This document shows, piece after piece, positions 8,535-19,237 of a DNA stretch of 64,000 nt. Both the position numbers and the translations under genes were made by a program. The DNA lies in assembly GCA_029238935.1 (NCBI GenBank), contig JAQZBN010000004.1, positions 1 through 64,000 of the forward strand. The letters are read 5' to 3'. The DNA comes from Herbinix sp. Its GTDB lineage: Bacteria > Bacillota > Clostridia > Lachnospirales > Lachnospiraceae. Each line of letters opens with the position of its first letter. The first letter of the stretch is position 1. The notes under the pieces were generated by a model, which saw nothing but the letters and a program-made list of their open reading frames with translations, was not told where the DNA came from and searched no databases.

Positions 8535-10655
8535 CTATTCTACTTTAAATTTCTCCACTGCATTTCCCAATTCACTAGCGTCCTTATCTAATTCCTGTGA
8601 CAATTCGTTTAGTGTTGTGATGGCATCTAGCTGATGATTTGTAATATCAGAAACTGCCAAAGTCGCAGCAGCCGTCTGCTGTGATACCGCTGAGATATTC
8701 TCAATGGCAGCCAATGTTCCAGTTCTTGCTGAGACAATAACCTGTACACTGTTTAATATCATTGCAACATTATCAATTAATCTCTCTACGTGATGATTGA
8801 TATCAGTAAAGGAAGCCTCTGTGTTGTTAACTGCATTCTCTTGCTCTTTTACCACACCATCTGCTTCCAATGCTGTTAGTACAGCATCCTTGGTTTGCTG
8901 TTGAATATCTTGAATTAATACCTCAATATCACGAACTGCTTTTACGGATTGATCTGCCAGCTTTCTAATCTCTTGGGCAACTACATTAAAACCTTTTCCG
9001 GCTTCCCCTGCCCTAGCCGCTTCGATGGACGCATTCAAAGAAAGAAGATTTGTTTGATCCGCGATTGCATTAATTGTACCAATGATTTTATTAATAGATA
9101 TCGATTTTTCCTGCAGGGTTTCGATATTGTTAATGATACGGGTTGTGATCTGCGTTGTTAACTGAGCTTTCGTATTTAATGATTTAATTGATCCAACGCC
9201 ATGATCGATACTAAACTTTGTTTCCTTTGCAATACTGCTGATTTCGTTTGTTTTCCCGTTTACAATCTCAATCTTTTCAGATAAATCATCCATCTGAAGC
9301 AAACATTTTTCAGAATCCTGAGCCTGTTGATCTACACCCATCTTGATTTCATTGATAGAATCAATGATATTTTTCGTTGCCTCTGAAAAGAGTTCAGAAG
9401 ATTCCTTAACCTTAGTAGAAGAAATTGTAACGGAAGAGCTCTGGGTCAATACTTTCTGTATTAAGCCCCTCATGTTCTCCATCGTACTGTTAATGCCTTC
9501 CGCTAATAAGAGGAACTCGTCCTTACGTCTCATCTTTAATTTTATTGTAAGATTTCCTTTTGAAACCTTTTCTAATTCTTTAATTATATATCTTATCACA
9601 TTCTGAATTCCTGCAGAGATAAATCCTCCGATAAGAATCGCGATGATACAGGATAAAATCACAAGTAAAAATGTAATTTTCTTAATTCCATCAACCTGAT
9701 CGAGCATTGTCGCCTCAGGAATTAAAGAACAAATTACAACTCCGGAATCACCGACTTTTGAATAGAGGTAGAGATATTTCTTACCATTATAAACTTCTTC
9801 GGACACTCCGCTTTTATCGGATGATTTCACGGAAGACTTGTAAAACTCCTCATTTACAAATAATTGTTCCGACTTTTCTTCTAAGGATGAGTTGAACAAT
9901 TCTCTGCCATCTTCTGTGACAAATCCGACGATGCTTCCCTTGCCAAAATCAAGACCATCAATAATACTTTGTATTGTTTTAACATTGATATCAAGCATAA
10001 TAACAGCTTTTACATTACCAAAACCAGATACATAGCGGATTGCATAATCAGTAGCAGGTAAGCCAAGCTTCTCATCAAATTCCTTATCATAACCTACCCA
10101 GTACTTTGCTGTAGGCAGCTCCGTTAATTTTTTACCCTTTTCCGAATCAAGAAAACCTTGATACAGATTGTTATTGGACTTTTTATAGGTTGATGCTGTT
10201 AAATCTACTTTAGATGAAATAATATGTATATTACTTAAGAATTGATCCGTCGATTGCTTTGTTGATATCATATTTCTGATATCATTAAACGTTAAAACAT
10301 ATTCCGAGGAATCAGCTGCTATGAAACCGGAGAAAAAGTTTTGGACATTTTTATCCATCATATATTCAATCGCAGTGGATTTGGTCGCTTCCATTCCGAA
10401 GCGAATATATTCACTGGTCATCTCAATCGATTGTTTACTCGATTTCTTATAATTGTCTATGATGGCCTTAGATGCTATACTATACGATACTGCTCCGATT
10501 GTAATAACAAAACAGATTGGTATGATAAATGATATAATAAGTTTCAAACTGATACTATGGTACCATTTAAAGGTCTTTGAAAGTTCATTTTTTTGAATTT
10601 TCAAGTTCTTCATCTTACGAATAAGATCTAGTATTTTGTTTTTCCATATGATCAT
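8535..10655 (-). CDS. Methyl-accepting chemotaxis protein (Cache type)
   Basis: A 706-residue transmembrane chemoreceptor. A cytoplasmic N-terminus of about 35 residues precedes the first membrane segment ([20 protein letters not shown]). An extracellular sensor of about 270 residues follows, with a Cache-like layout, then a second membrane segment ([18 protein letters not shown]), a HAMP linker and a long coiled-coil signalling domain. The hairpin tip reads [20 protein letters not shown], the CheA/CheW contact region. The start is well set by AAGAGGAGG before ATG. No chemotaxis kinase genes are nearby, so this is an orphan receptor; its ligand is unknown. Confidence 0.93.
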   Translation of the reverse strand: MIIWKNKILDLIRKMKNLKIQKNELSKTFKWYHSISLKLIISFIIPICFVITIGAVSYSIASKAIIDNYKKSSKQSIEMTSEYIRFGMEATKSTAIEYMMDKNVQNFFSGFIAADSSEYVLTFNDIRNMISTKQSTDQFLSNIHIISSKVDLTASTYKKSNNNLYQGFLDSEKGKKLTELPTAKYWVGYDKEFDEKLGLPATDYAIRYVSGFGNVKAVIMLDINVKTIQSIIDGLDFGKGSIVGFVTEDGRELFNSSLEEKSEQLFVNEEFYKSSVKSSDKSGVSEEVYNGKKYLYLYSKVGDSGVVICSLIPEATMLDQVDGIKKITFLLVILSCIIAILIGGFISAGIQNVIRYIIKELEKVSKGNLTIKLKMRRKDEFLLLAEGINSTMENMRGLIQKVLTQSSSVTISSTKVKESSELFSEATKNIIDSINEIKMGVDQQAQDSEKCLLQMDDLSEKIEIVNGKTNEISSIAKETKFSIDHGVGSIKSLNTKAQLTTQITTRIINNIETLQEKSISINKIIGTINAIADQTNLLSLNASIEAARAGEAGKGFNVVAQEIRKLADQSVKAVRDIEVLIQDIQQQTKDAVLTALEADGVVKEQENAVNNTEASFTDINHHVERLIDNVAMILNSVQVIVSARTGTLAAIENISAVSQQTAAATLAVSDITNHQLDAITTLNELSQELDKDASELGNAVEKFKVE

Positions 10656-11048
10656 AAAAAGCCTCCTCTTAGGTGAATACAGTTAACATTTTTTACTTTT
10701 GTCACTTATAATTCAATACTCTAACTCCTATACATACATTTATATAGTACCATGTTTAAAATATATTACAACATAATTTTAATATATTTATCAATTATTT
10801 TATCAAATATATTTATGTAAATTTAGATCTATAACTCCGATCACCTATAGCCATAAATTTATAATTCGATAGTCCTATATTTTGTATATGATATATTAAT
10901 ATATTTAAAATATTTTGTAGTATTTTGTTATATTTTAGAACTTGAATGTTTTTACTTTTGATAACAAGGATTTATCTTTTGATAAAATAATATTATCATT
11001 TGATAATTTAATGATAAATTAATAGTCAGGTAAGTGAATAGGAATCGC
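10656..11048. other. AT-rich noncoding region
   Basis: About 390 bases, very rich in A and T with repeated TATTTAAAATATTTTG-like stretches. It should contain the chemoreceptor promoter on the minus strand, but so many TATAAT-like words are present that none can be picked out. No gene is seen. Confidence 0.5.
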
Positions 11049-11089
11049 AAAAGGTGAACAGAAGTTTTACTACTTACTGTTCACCTTTT
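11049..11089 (-). terminator. Terminator after the APH-type kinase gene
   Basis: A perfect 13-base stem AAAAGGTGAACAG and complement with a 15-base loop, starting right after the kinase gene stop. The minus strand continues with TTTT. Confidence 0.85.
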
Positions 11090-11091
11090 TC

Positions 11092-12009
11092 TTAGTTTAT
11101 GAATTCACTGCACTTAGTTAAGTAGGCGGCAACCGCCTTATCAGTATCATTATATTGAAAGTATTTCATAAGTATCAAAGGTTCTAATCGTAATATATCA
11201 TAAGCTATCATCTCAGATAATGGTACGTTATCATCTGTAGCATTTGGAATTAGTCTTAGGTTAAAATCTGAGTATTTACTGGTTATATACTTTGAATAAG
11301 TTTTAGGTACAAACATTGACATTCCAAAGTCTATGATCGCATTGATGTGAATTTTCTTATCTTCACCCATCCTCCCCATAACATTACCCGAAAACAAGTC
11401 GCAATGGAATAAAACCGGTTGCGTAATATCCCTTATCTGAGAAATTGCTTTATTACAAGCATCAGCCACAATCCTATGCCCGACTCCAAATACATCCAGA
11501 GACTGGCAATCCTGCAATAGAAGATCGGTGATGTGGATTAACGCGCTTCTCCAGTTTTTATGTTTTCCGATAAAGCCACCTTCAAAGGTATCACCATAAC
11601 TTTCACTTGTTATTGATGATATTTTATTATAGATTTCTTCAAACTCCTTATCAATCACTCGTTTATTATCAGCTTCAAGGTCGAATTTTGATATAATATC
11701 TCCTTCTATAAACTCTTCCATCAACCATGAGTTTTGATCTTCTTGCAAGCGATAGCTCATTACCTTAGGCACGGGTATCTGCTTTTCCTTGCATAAGTTC
11801 AAAGCCGCTATTTCTTTTCTTATTTGATATTTATGTAATCTCGGAATCTCTATCTGCTTTTCTATTTTTACAAACAAAGCTTTATCCCATACATCTGTTA
11901 CTACTCGAACTGTTTTATTTGTTCTACCGTCTGTAATTAACTTGTATTCCAATAACTTTGCCTTATATCCGAATGTTGACCTTAACGCTTCCTCTAAGAT
12001 TTCTCGCAT
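11092..12009 (-). CDS. APH-fold phosphotransferase
   Basis: A 305-residue cytoplasmic protein of the aminoglycoside/choline kinase-like fold. An N-terminal lobe with FVKIEKQ (ATP-binding Lys near 49) is followed by a linker motif WLMEEFIEG, the catalytic-loop motif HCDLFSGN (202-209) with the base Asp204, and INAIIDFG (222-229) with the metal-binding Asp227. These residues are intact, so an active kinase is likely. The family phosphorylates aminoglycosides, macrolides, choline, fructosamines or sugars; nothing in the context fixes the substrate, and resistance should not be assumed. Alone between two terminator-like hairpins. Confidence 0.82.
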   Translation of the reverse strand: MREILEEALRSTFGYKAKLLEYKLITDGRTNKTVRVVTDVWDKALFVKIEKQIEIPRLHKYQIRKEIAALNLCKEKQIPVPKVMSYRLQEDQNSWLMEEFIEGDIISKFDLEADNKRVIDKEFEEIYNKISSITSESYGDTFEGGFIGKHKNWRSALIHITDLLLQDCQSLDVFGVGHRIVADACNKAISQIRDITQPVLFHCDLFSGNVMGRMGEDKKIHINAIIDFGMSMFVPKTYSKYITSKYSDFNLRLIPNATDDNVPLSEMIAYDILRLEPLILMKYFQYNDTDKAVAAYLTKCSEFIN

Positions 12010-12163
12010 ATTACTCCCCCTTACGTAAATAATACAGAAATTCTTAATCCTTTATTATCATAATAATATCATATCATACAAAAAATATTTGGTAAACTTT
12101 GGATTTTATGTTCGTTTAAGTGTTTATTTACTAATAACCGCTCTATAGCTTTCTTAATATATA

Positions 12164-12200
12164 GCAAGAGCCACAGTGCTATACTATGGCCTTTGTTTTA
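12164..12200. terminator. Hairpin between chemoreceptor and kinase genes
   Basis: AGAGCCACAGT and ACTATGGCCTT pair around GCTAT, followed on the plus strand by TGTTTT. It lies about 90 bases past the second chemoreceptor stop, so it may end that minus-strand transcript, though the better T-run is on the plus side. Confidence 0.5.
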
Positions 12201-12287
12201 TGGATCTTAAAATCAATCAATATTATATGATTCATATACCCCAAAATTATACTACATATTTAAGCGGGAAGCAGCTATATGTATACA

Positions 12288-14345
12288 TCATAATTTAAAC
12301 TTACTTACCACCTGATCCAGATCATCCGACATCACTTTTTCTTTCTCTACAGCCTTTTCAATATTCGCAATCTCTTGTGATACTTTCTCCATATTCTGAA
12401 TGATGTTAGAACTGCTTGCTGCTGTACTTTCTGCTTCAGCAGCAATTCCTTGTATTGCCTCGGTGACTTCATTCATGATTCTTTCGATATTACCCGTCAT
12501 GTCTGAAATCTTTGTGGCAGTCTCTTGAATATGCTTTGCATCCAATTCGTATTGGTTACCAACCTCCACAAAGGTTCTGTAATCCGGTGTAACCACCTCT
12601 TGAATAAAGACTAACAGCTGTTTCGCATTTTCCATTAGATGAGAAAATGCATTTTCTACTTTATCCGTAGTGTGGGTGATCTCTTTTACTGTATTAGTGG
12701 TCAGTGAAGCCAGCTTTCCTATTTCCTTCGCTACTACTGCAAATCCTTTGCCTTGTTCTCCTGCTCTGGCTGCTTCTATGGAAGCATTCAAGGATAAAAG
12801 ATTAACCTGCTCAGCAATACGAGAAATGGTAGAGGCCATAATGCCTATGGACTCCACAATCTTAGCTTCCTCCATACTCCTATTCAAATTTTTCTCGTTC
12901 TCAGTGGTTAAGATCATCGCTTGCTCAAAGGAGGAAGTACTTCTTCTTTGTACTTCAGTAGCTCTACCCTTAATTGCAGTTGCCATATCATAGCTGTCTG
13001 CAGTTTCCTGTGAAAGGATATTAATGGATGCATTTACTTCCTCCACAGATGCATTTACTTCCTCTGTAGCAGCACTAGAACTCATCATATCTTCATTAAT
13101 ACTCTTTATAGCATCTTCAATCGTATCATAATTCACCGTCAAATGATTGGTTGTATCTTCCATCTGCCGGCTAACAATTGTTATATTCTTTGACTGTTCT
13201 AAAATCATATGAATTACAGATTTATTTTGTACCAGCATTTTATTCAGAGCCTGGCCCATTTGTCCAAATTCATCCTTAGAATCTATCGAAATCTCCTCCG
13301 TTGTAAAATCGCCATCTGCCAAACGAAGCGCAAAAGAATTTACCTTTTTTATGTTTTTTGTTAAGTATCTAACCTGTAATAAGATGATGACCATTAACAA
13401 AAGTAAGGATAGGAAGCTTATGCTACCTAATTTCAATAATAATGCCTTTAAAGGTTGATTGATCTCAGATTCCGGTATTTGAATCATAATCTTCCAATCA
13501 TGATCCTCCACATTACTAAAGTAGGTATTATAACGTATCCCATCCTCAGTAACATGCCCTTTCCCGTTTTCATCTTGTATCAAGGTCTGTCCCATGGAGT
13601 TAAATGTTTCATTTTTATCCTCTAAAATACTTGCATTCATCACTTTCGATGGATCCTCATGGGTAATATAGATACCGCCTTTGGTATATAACGAAACTTT
13701 CCCTTGTTCCCCAATGATAAGACTGTTAATCAGTTCCTGAATAGAGGTTATATTCATATCAACTGTTACAACACCGATAAATTCATCGTTTGAATTATAC
13801 ATAGGTACTGTACAGGTTGACATCGTTACATTTAAGGTAGGATCAAAATACAGTTCCGAAAAAACTGGTTCTTTCGAGTCTTTCGCTGCATTTTTATACC
13901 AGTCATAATTAAAATAGTCATACTCTTCATTACTGTAATCATATGTAACAACCGAAGCGTTTCCTTCTTTATAAATATAAGGCCCTACATACTTTTCCTC
14001 TTTGTTATATACAAACGGTTCAAACCAAATTCCGCTGCCATAAGCTAAATCATTTTCAAAAATAATCTTACTAAGAATATCCTCATACTGTTTTAGTGTC
14101 AACGTCTGATACGTCAACTCCACATTACGTGCTATTTGAGACGCCATCGTTTTGATTTCATTCGTTCGAATTAAAATTTCATTTACCTGAGCCTCTAATT
14201 CTGAATTCATGTTCAGTTGAATTTGTTTCTCAATCACCGCTTTACTGCTGACATAACTTACTGATGATAGAAGAACCAATGACAGTAAACTTACTGATAA
14301 CAATATTGTAAGCATTTTTGTTCCAATCTTTCTAGCCTTCATCAT
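12288..14345 (-). CDS. Methyl-accepting chemotaxis protein (dCache type)
   Basis: A 686-residue chemoreceptor when started at MMKARKIG, where AAGAGGGGG precedes ATG; the open frame runs 52 codons further upstream but those codons are AT-rich and lack a binding site. The first membrane segment is near residues 10-32, followed by an extracellular double-Cache-like sensor ([18 protein letters not shown], then [22 protein letters not shown], then VVTVDMNI), which resembles amine/amino-acid-sensing domains. A second segment ([17 protein letters not shown]), HAMP and the signalling coiled coil follow; the tip is [20 protein letters not shown]. Residues [18 protein letters not shown] mark methylation and packing heptads. 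The ligand is unknown. Confidence 0.92.
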   Translation of the reverse strand: MMKARKIGTKMLTILLSVSLLSLVLLSSVSYVSSKAVIEKQIQLNMNSELEAQVNEILIRTNEIKTMASQIARNVELTYQTLTLKQYEDILSKIIFENDLAYGSGIWFEPFVYNKEEKYVGPYIYKEGNASVVTYDYSNEEYDYFNYDWYKNAAKDSKEPVFSELYFDPTLNVTMSTCTVPMYNSNDEFIGVVTVDMNITSIQELINSLIIGEQGKVSLYTKGGIYITHEDPSKVMNASILEDKNETFNSMGQTLIQDENGKGHVTEDGIRYNTYFSNVEDHDWKIMIQIPESEINQPLKALLLKLGSISFLSLLLLMVIILLQVRYLTKNIKKVNSFALRLADGDFTTEEISIDSKDEFGQMGQALNKMLVQNKSVIHMILEQSKNITIVSRQMEDTTNHLTVNYDTIEDAIKSINEDMMSSSAATEEVNASVEEVNASINILSQETADSYDMATAIKGRATEVQRRSTSSFEQAMILTTENEKNLNRSMEEAKIVESIGIMASTISRIAEQVNLLSLNASIEAARAGEQGKGFAVVAKEIGKLASLTTNTVKEITHTTDKVENAFSHLMENAKQLLVFIQEVVTPDYRTFVEVGNQYELDAKHIQETATKISDMTGNIERIMNEVTEAIQGIAAEAESTAASSSNIIQNMEKVSQEIANIEKAVEKEKVMSDDLDQVVSKFKL

Positions 14346-14506
14346 TATTATCCCCCTCTTACGTAACATTTTTTTATAATGATAAAATAACATGTTCGAA
14401 TTTCTTTCTATTATACTATAATAATGGAATAATAGAAATACTTTATTGCCAAATTGTATGTAAAATATATATTTATTAATATAATTATTAGAAAATAGCA
14501 TAAAGA

Positions 14507-14610
14507 ATTGGACAAAAAACTTAATACTATCTCTGTTCCGTCACTCGCTATGGTAGATTTAATAAGCTGAAGTTTCCTGACAAAGTATTGAGATATATGA
14601 TCAGTCCAAT
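14507..14610. repeat. Paired inverted 7-mers in the chemoreceptor leader
   Basis: ATTGGAC (14507-14513) and GTCCAAT (14604-14610) enclose about 90 bases in the leader of the second chemoreceptor gene. On the minus strand they could close a structured RNA; I do not recognise a riboswitch class, and a chance repeat is possible. Confidence 0.25.
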
Positions 14611-14619
14611 GGCAGGATA

Positions 14620-14651
14620 AAAGACCGTGAGCACCTAACGTCACGGTCTTT
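14620..14651 (-). terminator. Terminator after the XRE-methyltransferase gene
   Basis: AAAGACCGTGA and its perfect complement around a 10-base loop, followed on the minus strand by TTTTAT. It lies about 155 bases after the stop of the XRE-methyltransferase gene. Confidence 0.75.
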
Positions 14652-14805
14652 ATCATAATTTATATTAATTTTATCGATTTATTAGCGTTTCTTGATGTTC
14701 CTCAACTAATCATACTCCATATTAGACCCAGGAGCTTTAAGCTCTATTATAGTAATGAAACATTGTGGTGGCTTTCTCAAGTCGAAATATTATGTGATAT
14801 CAAAA

Positions 14806-15921
14806 CTACTTTCTGCCATAAGTTATCAGTAGTCCATGTACTTTTAAAAATGCTCTTTTCTTTGTCATCTTCCGTAAATAATCCGACATAGCAATATGCC
14901 TTTTGATATAAGCTTCAGCTGAGGATCGATCTACTCCTCGATTCATAAAAAACGCTATCCTATGTTCTTGCTCTGATGGATTAAGTGGTTCATCAAGTCC
15001 ATGAATTTCAATAAAATCTTGAACCATTTCATCGTAATCGTTCATCTCGGGACTTACATACATGACTTTATCATTCATTCGAATATCAATATCATGTAGT
15101 CCTAGTTTCTCCATATAAAAGGGTAAACGCATTCCAATCGCGTAGTCTCTTCCTTCACATTCCAACTCTTTCCTCCATACTTTATGAAAATCAAATGCAG
15201 TACACAGATAATCATAATCCATCCCGTCGAGGTAGATCCCATCATTTTCAAACTCACGATTTACATCTACACAAGCAACCAATCCTCCCTCTTTCACAGA
15301 AGCTTTCATTTTTTTCAATACTTCGACCGGACGGTTCATATGACGCAACCCCACTTGGCATAATGCCAAATCATAGATCCCATCCGGCTCCAGTGTATAC
15401 AGATCGGATACGATAAATGTAACTTCATAATTGGTATTTACAAATTCTTGTCTTGCCTTATTCGTATAATAATCGTTATCAACTCCGGTATATGTACTTC
15501 CTTCCGGCAAGATCTCAAGTAGTTGTCGTCCTAAATAACCCTCACAACAACGAAATTCAATTACATGGATTGGCTTATCTATGTTCCAAACATTCCTCAC
15601 GAGAAATTCTAGATAGTCATCATTCCAGAAATACTTTCTATTTTTATATAACTTGTCCGCTTTTCCGTTTAGATTATCATGATTATCGGTATCTCTTGGT
15701 ATGTATTCACTATTTCGTAAGGGTTTCAACCCTAACAATTCATCTACTGATACTTGAAAATATTCTGCTATCTTAGGTAACAAGGCGATATCCGGCATTG
15801 TAATGCCTGTCTCCCATTTACTTACTGATTGAAAGGATACCCCTAGTACATCCGCCAAATCTTGTTGACCAATGCCCTTTTCTTTTCTCAGTTCTACAAT
15901 CTTAAGCTTTATTGTCCCCAT
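14806..15921 (-). CDS. XRE-type DNA-binding domain fused to a methyltransferase
   Basis: A 371-residue protein starting at MGTIKLKIVE, where AGGAGG lies seven bases upstream (an ATG seven codons earlier lacks a site). Residues 5-62 form a Cro/C1-type helix-turn-helix (QQDLADVLGVSFQSVSKWETG). After a charged linker, residues about 95-300 form a class I SAM-dependent methyltransferase: HVIEFRCCEGYLGRQLLE (motif I region, less Gly-rich than usual), YTGVDNDYY (acidic end of strand 2) and YDLALCQVGLRHM (motif IV region). The substrate is unknown. The fusion suggests a regulator that senses SAM or a small molecule, or an enzyme that controls its own gene; this is inference. Confidence 0.82.
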   Translation of the reverse strand: MGTIKLKIVELRKEKGIGQQDLADVLGVSFQSVSKWETGITMPDIALLPKIAEYFQVSVDELLGLKPLRNSEYIPRDTDNHDNLNGKADKLYKNRKYFWNDDYLEFLVRNVWNIDKPIHVIEFRCCEGYLGRQLLEILPEGSTYTGVDNDYYTNKARQEFVNTNYEVTFIVSDLYTLEPDGIYDLALCQVGLRHMNRPVEVLKKMKASVKEGGLVACVDVNREFENDGIYLDGMDYDYLCTAFDFHKVWRKELECEGRDYAIGMRLPFYMEKLGLHDIDIRMNDKVMYVSPEMNDYDEMVQDFIEIHGLDEPLNPSEQEHRIAFFMNRGVDRSSAEAYIKRHIAMSDYLRKMTKKRAFLKVHGLLITYGRK

Positions 15922-16163
15922 ATACAACCTCCTAAATTTCATAGGATTATGTTAGCATAAATCTCCAGGAAAACCTATAACGCAGTATGCGAAAAATTTC
16001 GCTCAGAAGTTGAGAGCTATTATGAACTCTATTATCTGACATTTGCAATATAAGACTTAGTACCACATTGTAAATATGGCTTATCCAACAGGACCATCAT
16101 ATCCCATTCACTTGCAAATTTTTTCATGTATACATTTGTAGTAAAAATAAATTTTAAGAGAAT
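15922..16163. other. Intergenic region left of the serine operon terminator
   Basis: About 240 bases with no supported gene, leading to the hairpin at 16164-16215; the 180 bases between that hairpin and the sstT stop also hold nothing recognisable. It should contain the promoter of the XRE-methyltransferase gene. Confidence 0.4.
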
Positions 16164-16215
16164 GAAAAGAAGTGATCTGTACCAGCTGATGAAACAGCGA
16201 GCAGATCACTTCTTT
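16164..16215 (-). terminator. Terminator after the serine operon
   Basis: GAAAAGAAGTGATCTG and CAGATCACTTCTTTC pair over 14-15 bases with a 22-base loop. The minus strand continues with TTTTC. It lies 180 bases past sstT. Confidence 0.65.
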
Positions 16216-16395
16216 CAATTATGGTCCAATTCATTACAACCTGGTGCAAAACTAATTGATAAAAAATTATGCTTCTCATATTATATCAGGTTGGAATGCA
16301 ATTATTATAGTTTGGAACTATGCCTTATTATATATTATTATTTTAGGATTTACATTACATATCTTTATCATTCGTAATGCTTGTCTCTTTATTCC

Positions 16396-17625
16396 TTATA
16401 GAGGAAGAGACTTTCCGTTTTTCTTCCATACTCTAAATTCTGCTGCTGCTGTAAATAATACGTCTGTAGATGAATTTAAAGCTGTTTCACAAGAATCTTG
16501 AATAACACCGATGATAAATCCAATACCAACAACTTGCATTGCGATATCATTGGAAATACCGAATAAACTACATGCAAGAGGAATTAACATAAGTGAACCA
16601 CCTGCTACACCGGAAGTACCTGCTGCTGACACACTTGCTAGAATACTTAAGATTAACATGGTTGGTAGATCTACTGCTATACCAAGGGTATGAACTGCTG
16701 CCAGTGACATAGTTGTAATTGTAATTGCTGCACCAGCCATATTAACAGTAGCTCCCAGTGGAATACTTACAGAATAATCATCCTCGTTTAATCCAAGGCG
16801 TTTACAAAGTTCCATATTTACAGGAATATTTGCTGCAGAACTTCTGGTAAAGAATGCTGTAATAGCACTTTCTCTAAGACATTTAAATACTAATGGATAT
16901 GGATTCTGTCTAATGGTTAAGAATACAATCAAAGGATTTAAGATTAATGCAACACCAAACATACAGCTAACCAGTACAATCAATACCTTTCCATAGGTTG
17001 CAAAACCTGCAATACCTGTTTCAGCAATTGTTGTAAATACAAGGCCAAGAATACCAAATGGTGCACAGTTGATTACCCATTTAACAACCTGAGATACTGC
17101 ATCTGAAATATCAGATAATACCTTCTTGGTACCCTCAGAAGTATACTTAAATGCAATACCTAAAATAACTGCCCATGCAAGAATACCGATATAATTAGCA
17201 TTATAAAGTGCTGAGATTGGATTAGTAACTAAGTTCATTAAGAGTGTCTTTAATACCTCACCAATCCCTGATGTTACTTCTACTCCGGATACTTCTAATT
17301 CTGAACTTAAAGCTAAACTAACCGGGAAAAAATTATTAACTGCAACTGCTACAATTGCAGAAGCAAGAGTTCCCACTCCATAAAGCATAAGTACACTCTT
17401 CATATTACTTCCACTACCATTTTTAGCAGATGCCAGAGAAGACATTACTAAGAAGAATACTAATATCGGTGCAATTGCTTTTAAAGCGCCTACAAACATA
17501 TTACCCAAGATACCAATTACTGTAAATTGTGGTACTGTTATTCCTAAAATAAGACCAATCACCATACCAATTAAAATTCTTTGAATCAATCCTAAACCAT
17601 TCCATGCTTTGAATATTGACTTCAT
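16396..17625 (-). CDS. sstT: Serine/threonine:sodium symporter SstT
   Basis: A 409-residue dicarboxylate/amino acid:cation symporter (DAACS) family protein matching SstT in length and sequence. Marks include [23 protein letters not shown] near the N-terminus, a Ser-rich re-entrant hairpin, [18 protein letters not shown] near residue 260 and [19 protein letters not shown] in the second hairpin. It imports L-serine and L-threonine with Na+. It lies 66 bases after sdaAA on the same strand with a GGAGG site, so uptake and breakdown of serine are encoded together. Confidence 0.93.
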   Translation of the reverse strand: MKSIFKAWNGLGLIQRILIGMVIGLILGITVPQFTVIGILGNMFVGALKAIAPILVFFLVMSSLASAKNGSGSNMKSVLMLYGVGTLASAIVAVAVNNFFPVSLALSSELEVSGVEVTSGIGEVLKTLLMNLVTNPISALYNANYIGILAWAVILGIAFKYTSEGTKKVLSDISDAVSQVVKWVINCAPFGILGLVFTTIAETGIAGFATYGKVLIVLVSCMFGVALILNPLIVFLTIRQNPYPLVFKCLRESAITAFFTRSSAANIPVNMELCKRLGLNEDDYSVSIPLGATVNMAGAAITITTMSLAAVHTLGIAVDLPTMLILSILASVSAAGTSGVAGGSLMLIPLACSLFGISNDIAMQVVGIGFIIGVIQDSCETALNSSTDVLFTAAAEFRVWKKNGKSLPL

Positions 17626-17691
17626 TTTTCCTCCACTCTTTCACCTGTTGGTTATATTGTCGTGTCAATTGTAATGTGAATCTTAATCTAA

Positions 17692-18564
17692 TTAACCGAA
17701 AATTTGTTTCATATATTTTTTTGCTGTTGGAGTTGCGGCTAACCCTCCTTCCGCGGTCTCCTTAAGTGCCGGTAGCATACTATCACCGATCGATTTCATA
17801 GCATGAATAACCTCATCTACCGGAATCTTGCTTTCAATTCCAGCTAGTGCTAATTCTGCTGCAACAAAAGCATTTGCAGCTCCCATCGCATTCCGTTTAA
17901 TACAAGGGATCTCTACTAATCCAGCCACCGGATCACATACCAGACCAAGCACACTTTTTAAAGCGATCGCACAGGCATGACCCGACATAGTCGGAGTTCC
18001 ACCGCATAATTCAACTAACGCTGCTGCTGCCATGGCACTGGCAGATCCACATTCCGCCTGACATCCGCCTTCTGCACCGGATATACTGGCTTTGTTGGCA
18101 ATTACTATGCCAAACGCCGATGCTGTAAACATTGCCATAGCCAATTGATCGTCATCCAGTTGTCTTTCTTCTGCTATAGTCATAAGTACGGAAGGCAAAA
18201 TACCACAGCTTCCAGCCGTCGGTGCTGCAACGATCTTACCCATACATGCATTTGTTTCAGAAGCAGAAAGGGCTTTGACAAGTGCTTTACCAATCATAGA
18301 TCCGCAGATTGATCGTCCTTCTTTTACAACCCGATCCATCTTATATGCATCTCCACCGCTTAATCCACTGATGGAACGATTATCCGGAGTAATGCCTTCT
18401 TTTGTACTTTCTCTCATTACTTCAAGCATAGTCTTCATTGTGCGCTTTAAGTCTTCTTCGTTCTTTTCCATCAGATTCGCCTGATCCTGCAGTGCTAATT
18501 CTGAGATCTTCATATTTTTCTCTTCTGCTAACCGGCATAGTTCTGATATTGAATCGTATTTCAT
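17692..18564 (-). CDS. sdaAA: L-serine dehydratase, iron-sulfur type, alpha subunit
   Basis: A 290-residue catalytic subunit that converts L-serine to pyruvate and ammonia using a [4Fe-4S] cluster. Starting at MKYDSISELC puts AAGGAGG at the right distance; the longer frame overlaps the end of the upstream gene. Conserved cysteines occur in AAPTAGSCGILPS and in VCDPVAGLVEIPCIKRN, and SISGAEGGCQAECGSASAM matches the family core. The two-subunit form is typical of Gram-positive anaerobes. The cluster is oxygen-labile, fitting an anaerobe. Confidence 0.95.
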   Translation of the reverse strand: MKYDSISELCRLAEEKNMKISELALQDQANLMEKNEEDLKRTMKTMLEVMRESTKEGITPDNRSISGLSGGDAYKMDRVVKEGRSICGSMIGKALVKALSASETNACMGKIVAAPTAGSCGILPSVLMTIAEERQLDDDQLAMAMFTASAFGIVIANKASISGAEGGCQAECGSASAMAAAALVELCGGTPTMSGHACAIALKSVLGLVCDPVAGLVEIPCIKRNAMGAANAFVAAELALAGIESKIPVDEVIHAMKSIGDSMLPALKETAEGGLAATPTAKKYMKQIFG

Positions 18565-18574
18565 ACCTACCTCC

Positions 18575-19237
18575 TTAAATCGCATTTAAGATGCTGACAG
18601 ATATAACATTCGGAACCTCTTGAATTATTTGTTGAATTGACGGATCAATGTCTCCATCAATTTCAATCGTCATAATTGCTATTCCTCCCTTCTCCTCTCT
18701 GTTCAGCGAAAATTTATTAATATTGATACCATTGCTTCCTACGATATTACTTACCTTTGCGATCATACCAGGGATATCCAAATGTGTGATAATAAGTGCT
18801 GCCGATTTTCCAGAAATCAACACATCCGCGCCATTAATTTTATTGATCAGTATGTTACCACCACCGACTGAAGATCCTCGTATGTTAACTATTCTTCCGT
18901 TCTCTCCTTCTATTTCAAGATCTACTGTATTTGGATGTACGCCGTCTAACTCTAAAGTTTCAAGAGTATAATCGAGCCCTTCCTCTTTGGCAATCTCTAA
19001 GCTATTACAAATTCGTTTGTCATCCGTATTCATACCAAGAATACCAGCAATAATCGCTTTATCCGTACCATGTCCTCGATAGGTCTTTGCAAAGGATCCC
19101 GAAAATCCTACTCTTGCTTTGACCGGTTTCTCACCCAATATGGAATAAGCATATTTCCCGATACGTACTGCCCCCGCTGTGTGGGAACTAGATGGACCAA
19201 TCATTATAGGACCAATAATATCAAATGCCCCCAGCAT
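18575..19237 (-). CDS. sdaAB: L-serine dehydratase, iron-sulfur type, beta subunit
   Basis: A 220-residue partner of the alpha subunit encoded 10 bases downstream. The N-terminal part (FDIIGPIMIGPSSSHTAGAVRIG) is the conserved beta domain; the C-terminal 75 residues (ITHLDIPGMIAKVSNIVGSNGIN...) form an ACT domain that may bind serine. The start has AAAGGAG before ATG. It is the first gene of the sdaAB-sdaAA-sstT operon. Confidence 0.95.
   Translation of the reverse strand: MLGAFDIIGPIMIGPSSSHTAGAVRIGKYAYSILGEKPVKARVGFSGSFAKTYRGHGTDKAIIAGILGMNTDDKRICNSLEIAKEEGLDYTLETLELDGVHPNTVDLEIEGENGRIVNIRGSSVGGGNILINKINGADVLISGKSAALIITHLDIPGMIAKVSNIVGSNGININKFSLNREEKGGIAIMTIEIDGDIDPSIQQIIQEVPNVISVSILNAI

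Noticed and set aside
11092-12009. An aminoglycoside resistance gene
   Set aside because: The fold and catalytic motifs are shared by many kinases of other substrates, and nothing in the context supports resistance.
12670-12993. Plus-strand ORFs inside the chemoreceptor genes
   Set aside because: These are antisense readings of the conserved signalling domains and recur at the matching places in all three chemoreceptor genes (for example 36497-36820).
14346-14501. A longer N-terminus for the second chemoreceptor
   Set aside because: The extra 52 codons are AT-rich, lack a ribosome binding site and lie upstream of a good AAGAGGGGG site at MMKARK.
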